Shown: positions 1 to 5,482 of the stretch, piece by piece
Numbering within the stretch: the first letter of the stretch is position 1
How the letters are laid out: every line of letters starts with the position of its first letter
Assembly (NCBI GenBank): GCA_023437255.1
Contig: JAEZGR010000327.1
Span: 1-6,855 of the forward strand
Direction: 5' to 3'
Length of the DNA stretch: 6,855 bases
Origin: Pseudomonadota bacterium
GTDB taxonomy: Bacteria; Pseudomonadota; Gammaproteobacteria; Burkholderiales; Burkholderiaceae_B
Translations under genes and position numbers: made by a program
The notes under the pieces: generated by a model
What the model was told of the DNA's origin: nothing
What the model saw: the letters and a program-made list of their open reading frames with translations, nothing else
Database searches by the model: none

Positions 1-836
1 GCGCAACACTGCTCGCCCAGTCTGACCGCCGCTGGCTCGCCACGGAGCTCTGGCGCGCGATCGACGACGTGGGCTCGGTCTATACCGCCACCCATTACCT
101 GACTGCGCTCGCCCTGGAGCGCAACGCCGCCGGCGAGATCCAGCAGCGTGAATCGGCAAGAATCTATCTGCAGCTCTACAGCAAGACACTGGGCATGGCC
201 CTCATCATCACCGTGCTGTGCATCGTGCTGGGGTATCCGCTGGCCTGGTATCTGTCGCAGGCGCCGGCCCGCAAGGCCAACCTGCTCATGATCCTGGTGC
301 TGTTGCCCTTCTGGACCTCGCTATTGGTGCGCACCACCGCCTGGATCGCCCTGCTGCAGACCAACGGTGTGGTCAACTCCGTCTTGCAGGCGCTGCACAT
401 CATCGATGCCCCGCTCGAGATTCTGTACACGCGTGCGGCCACGGTCATTGCCATGACCCATATTCTGCTGCCCTTCATGATTCTGCCGCTATACAGCGTG
501 ATGCGCGGACTCGACCCCAGTTACATGCGCGCCGCCCTGTCGATGGGCAGCAAACCGCTGGGGGCGTTCGTGCGCGTCGTGCTGCCGCTGAGCCTGCCCG
601 GGCTGAGCGCGGGCGCCCTGCTGGTGTTCATCATTTCGGTGGGCTACTACATCACCCCGGCACTGGTGGGCGGCACCGACGGGCAAATGATCTCGAACCT
701 GATCGCCTTTCACATGCAGCAGTCGAACAACTGGGGGCTGGCCGCCGCGCTGGGCACCCTGCTGCTCGTGCTGATCCTGGCGCTCTACTGGACCTACGAC
801 CGGCTGGTCGGGGCCCGCAACATCCGGCTGGGCTGA
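1..836 (+). CDS. ABC transporter inner-membrane permease, PotB-type (5' partial)
   Basis: This is one of two membrane subunits of a binding-protein-dependent ABC importer of the spermidine/putrescine class. The reading frame (codons from position 3) is open from the window edge to TGA 834-836, giving 277 visible residues, so the start lies upstream. The GTG at 69 is only an internal codon. Five hydrophobic spans are visible, beginning near LGMALIITVL (about 189), then around 280-360, 435-505, 600-660 and 735-800; the first span of a six-span permease would be upstream. The cytoplasmic EAA loop that docks the ATPase lies at about 528-602 (RAALSMG...VLPLSLPG). About 60 mostly polar residues precede the first visible span, which suggests the long-loop form of PotB-like permeases. 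The second permease starts 24 nt after its stop, consistent with an operon. The substrate is inferred only at class level (polyamine or a similar cation) and could be another small organic solute. Confidence 0.85.
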   Translation, partial: ATLLAQSDRRWLATELWRAIDDVGSVYTATHYLTALALERNAAGEIQQRESARIYLQLYSKTLGMALIITVLCIVLGYPLAWYLSQAPARKANLLMILVLLPFWTSLLVRTTAWIALLQTNGVVNSVLQALHIIDAPLEILYTRAATVIAMTHILLPFMILPLYSVMRGLDPSYMRAALSMGSKPLGAFVRVVLPLSLPGLSAGALLVFIISVGYYITPALVGGTDGQMISNLIAFHMQQSNNWGLAAALGTLLLVLILALYWTYDRLVGARNIRLG

Positions 837-860
837 TCGGCCCGCCATGCCTGAGCACTC

Positions 861-1724
861 ATGAACGAACACACCATTCACTACGGCCCCCTTCAGCATG
901 CTGCCCGTATTCTGGTGGCGGTCTATTCCTGGGCCGTCCTGTTCTTCCTGATCCTGCCGATCCTGGTGATCATTCCCCTGTCGTTCAATGCGGAGCCCTT
1001 CTTCAGCTTCACGCCCGGCATGTTGCGACTCGACCCAGACGCCTATTCGCTGCGCTGGTACGAGCGCATCTTCACCACCGGCAACTGGATTCTGGCGATC
1101 CAGAACAGTTTTCTGATCGGAATCGCATCCACGATCATCGCCACGGTGCTGGGTACGGTGGCCGCCGTGGGGCTCAGCAGCGACGCCATGCCATGGCGGC
1201 GCCCGATCACCGCCCTGCTGCTCTCTCCCATGATCGTGCCGCTGATCATCGTGGCGGCGGGCATGTTCTTCTTCTACACACGATTCAATCTGGTGGCCAC
1301 GCACACGGGGCTGATCATTGCACACGCGGCACTGGGCGTGCCGTTCGTCATCCTCACCGTCACGGCCACACTTGCGGGCTTCGATCAGGCGCTTTACCGC
1401 GCCGGGCTGAGCCTGGGCGCGTCGCCCCTTCGCACCTTTCGCGACGTGGTGATTCCACTGATCCGCCCCGGCGTCGCTTCGGGCGCGCTCTTCGCCTTCG
1501 TGACCTCGTTCGACGAAGTGGTTCTGGTGCTCTTTCTGGCCGGCCCCGAACAGCGCACCATTCCGCGCGAAATGTTCGCGGGGCTGCGCGAGCAGATCAA
1601 CCCCACGATTCTGGCGGTGGCCACCTTGCTGATCCTGCTTTCCCTGGCACTGCTGTTCACCCTCGAAATGCTGCGGCGTCGCACCGAGCGCATCCGCGCG
1701 GGCGCCAGTACCGGCACGTCTTGA
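861..1724 (+). CDS. ABC transporter inner-membrane permease, PotC/YdcV-type
   Basis: This is the partner membrane subunit of the preceding permease; the two would form the heterodimeric channel of the importer. It has 287 residues, close to the usual length for PotC-like proteins. It has about six hydrophobic spans, beginning with AVLFFLILPILVIIPLSF near residue 25. The EAA loop lies at about 1398-1475 (YRAGLSLGASPLRTF...IPLIRPG). The segment SFDEVVLVLFLAGP followed by TIPREMFAGLREQINP is typical of the PotC side of this family. The start at ATG 861 has no good Shine-Dalgarno sequence. It overlaps the stop of a five-codon frame beginning at 847, so coupled or reinitiating translation is possible. 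No ATPase or binding-protein gene follows, so those components, if present, lie upstream of the window. The family is certain; the substrate is not determined. Confidence 0.9.
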   Translation: MNEHTIHYGPLQHAARILVAVYSWAVLFFLILPILVIIPLSFNAEPFFSFTPGMLRLDPDAYSLRWYERIFTTGNWILAIQNSFLIGIASTIIATVLGTVAAVGLSSDAMPWRRPITALLLSPMIVPLIIVAAGMFFFYTRFNLVATHTGLIIAHAALGVPFVILTVTATLAGFDQALYRAGLSLGASPLRTFRDVVIPLIRPGVASGALFAFVTSFDEVVLVLFLAGPEQRTIPREMFAGLREQINPTILAVATLLILLSLALLFTLEMLRRRTERIRAGASTGTS

Positions 1725-1739
1725 GCATTCTTCGCTGTC

Positions 1740-1773
1740 ATTTCACAGGCCTGTAACATGGCGCCGCAATAAT
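1740..1773 (+). promoter_or_regulatory. Candidate promoter/operator for the chemoreceptor gene
   Basis: The intergenic region holds ATTTCAC-AGGC-CTGTAAC at 1740-1757. This is an 18-bp pattern of two 7-mers spaced 11 bp apart, as in a PhoB box (consensus half-site CTGTCAT/CTGTAAC). The second half is a strong match, the first only about 4 of 7. AATAAT at 1768-1773 begins 10 nt after it and could be a -10 hexamer, which is the usual distance for PhoB-activated promoters lacking a good -35. The same stretch contains a perfect 10-bp palindrome, ACAGGCCTGT (1745-1754), which could instead be an operator for an unrelated dimeric regulator. Both readings come from inspection only. Confidence 0.35.
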
Positions 1774-1790
1774 CGCTTCCGAACCTTCCC

Positions 1791-1807
1791 CGCCCCGCAA
1801 TGGGGCG
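1791..1807 (+). other. GC-only hairpin in the chemoreceptor 5' leader
   Basis: CGCCCC (1791-1796) and GGGGCG (1802-1807) form a perfect 6-bp GC-only stem around a 5-nt loop (GCAAT). The hairpin lies between the candidate -10 and the chosen ATG at 1827. It includes an in-frame upstream ATG (1800-1802), with A and T in the loop and G in the stem. No T-tract follows, so it is not a convincing intrinsic terminator. It would hinder initiation at 1800, which supports the start at 1827. Confidence 0.45.
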
Positions 1808-1826
1808 CCCTTCGGAATGCGCTGCC

Positions 1827-3539
1827 ATGTCCCTGCGTCTCACCCTCAAGAACGGTTTTTTCGGTTTTTTGCTGATCCTCGCGCTGCTGTGCGCGATCGT
1901 GGTCAGTGCCGTGCTCAATCTCACCCAGAGCGTCGAGCATCTGCGCACCACCGAACAGAGCCGCTATCAGAGCACAGTACTGGCTACCGAATACAAGCTG
2001 CTGACCCAGGCCATGAGCCGCAACGTCATGGCCTTCGTGTCTACGGAGCAACCCGAGTTCCTTGAAGCCTACGAGCAACTTTCCACGCTGCTATCGGGCA
2101 TGCTGGAGCGCTTCACGTCGGCAGGCTTCACACCCGAGGAGCTTGGCAAGCTGGAGCAGGCGCACGCCGCACAGCTGGCGCTCATGGCCGTGGAGCGGGA
2201 AGCGATCCAGACTGCCAGCGGGCAATTTGATGACGGCGAAGGGGGAATCCGGGTGGCCCTTCCCAACAGCCTGATGGCCAAGGTCATGATCTTCGGCCAG
2301 CAGTACACACAAGCAGCCGCCGACATCGCGGATTCCATCGACGCCTTCGATCAAACGCAGGCCCAACGCCATGAGCAGGAAGTCGCCCAGGCCAGTGCCG
2401 ACATCAATGCCGCCGGCCTCATCGTGCTGGGCGCAATGGCCTTCCTGTTGCTGGGCTGCGCCGCGGCCCTGTTCACGCTGTATCGCGGCATCAAACAACC
2501 GCTGGATACCGGCGTGGCACTGGCGGAGCGCCTCTCCCGTGGTGACCTGGCCGCCCGCGTGGAAGTACGACGGCACGACGAGCTGGGCAGGCTGCTCGTG
2601 GCGCTGAACGGCATCGGCGCCGCGCTGACCGCCGCCGTCGGCGAGGTGCGCGATCGCGCAGACCGTATCGCATTTGAGGCACACCGGGCTGCGCAAGGCA
2701 ACCTTGCCCTGGAAGATCATTGCCGACAACAGGCGCAACACCTGCGCGAGACGTCCACCGCCATGACGCATATTGCCGGCACAGTGCAGGACAACGCCAA
2801 TGCCGCCGCCGAGGCGAGCGAACGGGTGGGCAGCGCAGCGGGATCGGCCGAGCGCGGCCACCAGATCGCGCAGTCCACGTTGACCACCATGCAGGCGCTG
2901 CAGGAAAGCTCGCGAACCATCGCGGAGATCACGGGCCTGATCGATGCAGTCGCCTTCCAGACCAACATCCTGGCGCTGAACGCCGCGGTGGAAGCCGCCC
3001 GCGCCGGCCAGCACGGCAAGGGCTTTGCCGTAGTCGCGGCCGAAGTGGGCGCGCTATCCAAGAAGACGGCCGACGCCGCCCGCGAGATCGCGGCCCTGAT
3101 CAAAGGCTCCGTGCTCAATGTGGACGCCAGCGCGGCGCTGATCGAGAGAACGGCGTCGGCCATGCATGAAATCCGGAGCGACGTCGAACAGGCGCGCAGA
3201 CTGGTCGCGGACATCTCCCGAGCCTCTCACGAGCAGGCAGCCGAGATCGCTCAAGTCACAGCAGCCATTGCCGGACTCGACACGCTGACGGAAGAAACAG
3301 TGCGTCAGGTTGCCCTGGCCTCGGAGGCAACGCGCGGCCAAGAGGAACAGGTGGACGGCATGACCATGCTGATCGCCCGCTTTCGCCTGCACGACGAAGC
3401 GGGCGAAGCGGATGCACCCGCCGGCCGGCCGCGCGCGCTGCATCAGGCCCCTTCACTGGTGATCCGCCCCGGCCAAGCCCTGCCCGACCGCAGTGTTCAT
3501 GTGGAGCTGGCCGGCATGGCTCTCCAGCCCCAGGCCTGA
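1827..3539 (+). CDS. Methyl-accepting chemotaxis protein (transmembrane chemoreceptor)
   Basis: The product senses a ligand outside the inner membrane and controls the CheA kinase through CheW. It has 570 residues. TM1 is about 11-31, followed by a roughly 165-residue, predicted helical periplasmic sensor (32-196; a four-helix bundle is possible but unproven) and TM2 about 197-218. A HAMP domain spans about 219-268 (P225, D251-E252-L-G). The cytoplasmic coiled-coil hairpin has its tip at 372-404, including [19 protein letters not shown] from A376. ATG 1827 is chosen because a hydrophobic anchor follows directly and GGA (1814-1816) sits 10 nt upstream; the in-frame ATG at 1800 lacks a ribosome site and lies in a hairpin. 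Oddities: E406-V407-G408 replaces the usual EVR just after the tip, two methylation sites seem lost, and the C-terminus has no NWETF-like CheR-binding pentapeptide. The ligand is unknown. The gene stands alone, with no che genes in the window. Confidence 0.93.
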   Translation: MSLRLTLKNGFFGFLLILALLCAIVVSAVLNLTQSVEHLRTTEQSRYQSTVLATEYKLLTQAMSRNVMAFVSTEQPEFLEAYEQLSTLLSGMLERFTSAGFTPEELGKLEQAHAAQLALMAVEREAIQTASGQFDDGEGGIRVALPNSLMAKVMIFGQQYTQAAADIADSIDAFDQTQAQRHEQEVAQASADINAAGLIVLGAMAFLLLGCAAALFTLYRGIKQPLDTGVALAERLSRGDLAARVEVRRHDELGRLLVALNGIGAALTAAVGEVRDRADRIAFEAHRAAQGNLALEDHCRQQAQHLRETSTAMTHIAGTVQDNANAAAEASERVGSAAGSAERGHQIAQSTLTTMQALQESSRTIAEITGLIDAVAFQTNILALNAAVEAARAGQHGKGFAVVAAEVGALSKKTADAAREIAALIKGSVLNVDASAALIERTASAMHEIRSDVEQARRLVADISRASHEQAAEIAQVTAAIAGLDTLTEETVRQVALASEATRGQEEQVDGMTMLIARFRLHDEAGEADAPAGRPRALHQAPSLVIRPGQALPDRSVHVELAGMALQPQA

Positions 3540-3560
3540 AAGAAGCAGGCTGTTTCGTCA

Positions 3561-3587
3561 TTGAGCCCCTTGCCGACAGGTTAGAAT
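3561..3587 (+). promoter_or_regulatory. Candidate sigma70-type promoter for prfB
   Basis: The 74-nt gap between the chemoreceptor stop and prfB has a local AT-rich patch. TAGAAT at 3582-3587 matches 5 of 6 positions of the -10 consensus. TTGAGC at 3561-3566 is the best -35 candidate, but the 15-bp spacer is short. A start site near 3594 would leave a leader of about 20 nt before ATG 3614, with GGA (3605-3607) as the ribosome site. I see no clear terminator for the upstream gene in this gap, so read-through is possible. Confidence 0.35.
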
Positions 3588-3613
3588 ATAGGGTTCAAAT
3601 TTACGGAATTGCC

Positions 3614-4718
3614 ATGGAAGCAGAACATCACAACCAGATTGCCGCCCGCATCGAAGATTACGATGAGCGCCAGTCCTCCTTACGGAGGTATCTTTGACTA
3701 CGATGCAAAAGCTGAACGCCTGCATGTAGTCAACGCCGAGCTCGAAAGCCCTGACGTCTGGAACGACCCCCAGCACGCGCAGGATCTGGGCCGCGAAAAG
3801 AAAACCCTTGAAAAGGTCGTGCATACGCTCGACCGCATCAGCCAGGGCCTGAGCGACGCCCGCGATCTCTTCGAACTGGCCTCCGCAGACGACGACGATG
3901 CCACGCTCGAAGCCATTGAGGCCGATATCGACGCCATCGGCGAAGAGCTTGAAGGGCTTGAGTTCCGTCGCATGTTCTCGAATCCTGCAGATCCGCTGAA
4001 CTGTTTCATGGACATCCAGGCCGGCGCCGGTGGCACCGAAGCGCAAGACTGGGCCTCGATGCTGTTGCGCCAATACCTGCGCTACGCCGAGAACAAAGAC
4101 TTCCAGACCGAAGTGCTGGAAGAGTCCGAAGGCGAAGTGGCAGGCATCAAGTCGGCCACCATCAAGATCTCGGGCGAATACGCCTACGGTCATCTGCGTA
4201 CCGAAACCGGGGTGCACCGGCTGGTGCGCAAGAGCCCCTTCGACTCCTCCAATGGCCGTCATACTTCGTTTGCAAGTGTGTTCGTCTACCCTGAAGTCGA
4301 TGAGTCGATCGAAATCGAGGTGAACCCGGCCGACCTGCGCATCGACACTTACCGGGCCAGCGGCGCCGGCGGTCAGCACATCAACAAGACCGATTCGGCC
4401 GTGCGTATCACGCACATGCCCACCGGTATCGTCGTTCAGTGTCAGAACGACCGCTCGCAGCATCGCAACCGTGCCGAGGCGATGCAGATGCTCAAGTCCA
4501 AGCTTTACGAGCTGGAACTGCGCCAACGCATGGCGGAACAGCAGAAGCTGGAAGATTCGAAGACCGATGTGGGCTGGGGGCATCAGATCCGCTCCTACGT
4601 GCTGGACCAGAGCCGGATCAAGGACCTGCGCACCAACGTCGAAATTTCCAACACGCAGAAGGTGCTCGACGGCGATCTCGCTCCCTTCATCATCGCCAGC
4701 CTCAAACAGGGAGTCTGA
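3614..4718 (+). CDS. prfB: Peptide chain release factor 2 (RF2), expressed by +1 programmed frameshift
   Basis: RF2 recognises UAA and UGA stop codons and triggers peptide release on the ribosome. Translation from ATG 3614 reads 27 codons to an in-frame TGA (3695-3697). A +1 slip at CTT then continues from GAC 3696 to TGA 4716-4718, giving 367 residues against 365 in E. coli. Visible landmarks are the stop-codon-reading tripeptide SPF at 207-209 and the catalytic GGQ with Q254 (E. coli Q252, the PrmC methylation target). A248 stands where E. coli K-12 carries the unusual Thr246, so this protein has the common, more active form. The C-terminal block ([25 protein letters not shown]) is canonical. 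GGA at 3605-3607 is the likely ribosome site, and no alternative upstream start exists in frame. A reductase gene begins 4 nt downstream and lysS follows it. Cellular RF2 level probably sets the frameshift rate, as in E. coli. Confidence 0.97.
3675..3688 (+). other. Anti-Shine-Dalgarno mimic that can pair with the frameshift SD
   Basis: CCTCCTTA at 3675-3682 is identical to the conserved 3' tail of 16S rRNA. Its CCTCC (3675-3679) is perfectly complementary to the frameshift Shine-Dalgarno GGAGG (3684-3688), allowing a 5-bp stem with a 4-nt loop (TTAC). The segment is coding (Ser-Ser-Leu-Arg) and uses TTA, normally a scarce leucine codon in a GC-rich genome. The complementarity is seen directly; a regulatory role is inference. 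Confidence 0.4.
3684..3698 (+). promoter_or_regulatory. prfB: prfB programmed +1 frameshift site
   Basis: The recoding signal is complete. An internal Shine-Dalgarno GGAGG (3684-3688) is followed by TAT (3689-3691), the slippery CTT (3692-3694) and TGA (3695-3697), with C at 3698. The spacing and the CTT-TGA-C core match the E. coli prfB site. The C after TGA makes a weak stop context, so low RF2 favours slipping to TTT and reading GAC from 3696. Reading without the shift would give only a 27-residue peptide, while all the conserved RF2 sequence lies in the +1 frame. This is autoregulation rather than a sequencing error. Confidence 0.96.
4709..4713 (+). promoter_or_regulatory. Ribosome binding site of the SDR gene inside the prfB 3' end
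   Basis: GGGAG lies 9 nt before ATG 4723 and within the last codons of prfB. It decides the start: the nearer ATG at 4718, which overlaps the prfB stop, reads only ATG CCA before TGA. Translation is probably coupled to prfB termination. Confidence 0.7.
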
Positions 4719-4722
4719 TGCC

Positions 4723-5472
4723 ATGAACGCCTCGCCTGCCGTTGCCGTGGTAACGGGCGCGAGCCGCGGCCTCGGCCAAGCGCTCGGCGCGCAGCTGCTC
4801 GCCTCGGGCGCCACGGTCATCACCCTGGCGCGCAATCAGAACCCCGAACTTGCCGAGGTGGCCGCCCGGCACGGCGCCCGCCTGCACGAACTGCAGGCCG
4901 ACCTGTCGCAGACCGCCTCGATCGAAGCGGCTGCGCAGCGCCTGAGCACCGCCCTGTCGGCCGACGCCGCGCGGTATCTGCTCATCAACAATGCAGGCAC
5001 CGTCGACCCGGTGGCTCTGTCCGATTCGTTGTCGGACGCCGCTGCCATCGAGCGCGCCTTCAACCTGAATGTCACCGCCCCCATGGTGCTGACCGCCGCC
5101 TTTCTGCGGTCCGCCCCGGCGGCAGCCGACCGGCGCATCATCAACATCTCGTCGGGTGCCGGGCGCAAGCCCACCGCCGGCTGGCCAGTCTATTGCGCCA
5201 CCAAGGCCGCGCTCGATCACTACACGCGCGTGCTGGCCACCGAAAACCCCGGCCTGCGCGTCGCATCGCTGGCCCCCGGCGTCATCGACACCGCCATGCA
5301 GGCACACATTCGCAGCAGCGACCGCCAGCACTTCCCCGACCTCGATCGCTTTCTGCAGCTGCACCAGCACGGCCAGCTCGCCAGTGCCGACGCGGTCGCC
5401 CGGAAGATTCTCAATCACGTCGTGAGCGACGCCTTCGGGCATGAGCTTATCGACGACATACGTAACTACTGA
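4723..5472 (+). CDS. Short-chain dehydrogenase/reductase (SDR) family oxidoreductase
   Basis: This is a cytosolic NAD(P)-dependent oxidoreductase of the classical SDR family, 249 residues, the normal length. The cofactor loop TGASRGLG lies at 11-18; the R in TGASRG suggests a preference for NADPH. D60 of the QADL segment fits the adenine-contacting aspartate, and NNAG is at 89-92. The catalytic set is N116, S144, Y157 and K161, with the usual YxxxK at 157-161 and S-Y spacing. PGVIDTAMQ at 185-193 follows the active site. The C-terminal segment from there (IR...[16 protein letters not shown]) resembles SDRs annotated as sepiapterin- or benzil-reductase-like, which is only a family-level hint; the substrate is not predictable. 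The gene starts 4 nt after prfB and ends 10 nt before lysS, so it is very probably co-transcribed with them. A metabolic link to translation is not evident. Confidence 0.93.
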   Translation: MNASPAVAVVTGASRGLGQALGAQLLASGATVITLARNQNPELAEVAARHGARLHELQADLSQTASIEAAAQRLSTALSADAARYLLINNAGTVDPVALSDSLSDAAAIERAFNLNVTAPMVLTAAFLRSAPAAADRRIINISSGAGRKPTAGWPVYCATKAALDHYTRVLATENPGLRVASLAPGVIDTAMQAHIRSSDRQHFPDLDRFLQLHQHGQLASADAVARKILNHVVSDAFGHELIDDIRNY

Positions 5473-5482
5473 ATTCCCCACC

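Noticed and set aside
489..1325. Minus-strand open frame opposite the two permeases
   Set aside because: Low-complexity His/Gln/Arg/Gly-rich translation, spanning two unrelated genes and their gap; a codon-bias shadow.
218..1756. Long + strand open frame across both permeases in another frame
   Set aside because: Its product is rich in His, Arg, Pro and Ala with no membrane spans or motifs, while the overlapping permease frames carry clear family signatures.
1800..1826. Nine-residue N-terminal extension of the chemoreceptor (MGRPSECAA)
   Set aside because: No ribosome site before 1800, the ATG lies in a GC-only hairpin, and starting at 1827 gives a standard N-terminal membrane anchor.
3542..3556. 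Possible terminator hairpin after the chemoreceptor gene (GAAGCAGGCTGTTTC)
   Set aside because: Only a 6-bp stem with one G-T pair and a 3-nt loop, and no T-tract after it.
3695..3697. Premature stop making prfB a pseudogene
   Set aside because: The TGA is part of the complete SD-TAT-CTT-TGA-C recoding site and the downstream protein is full length with SPF and GGQ intact.
3558..4835. Long minus-strand open frame opposite prfB
   Set aside because: It lies antisense to a certain gene, has no recognisable domain, and is the kind of open frame produced by high third-position GC on the other strand.
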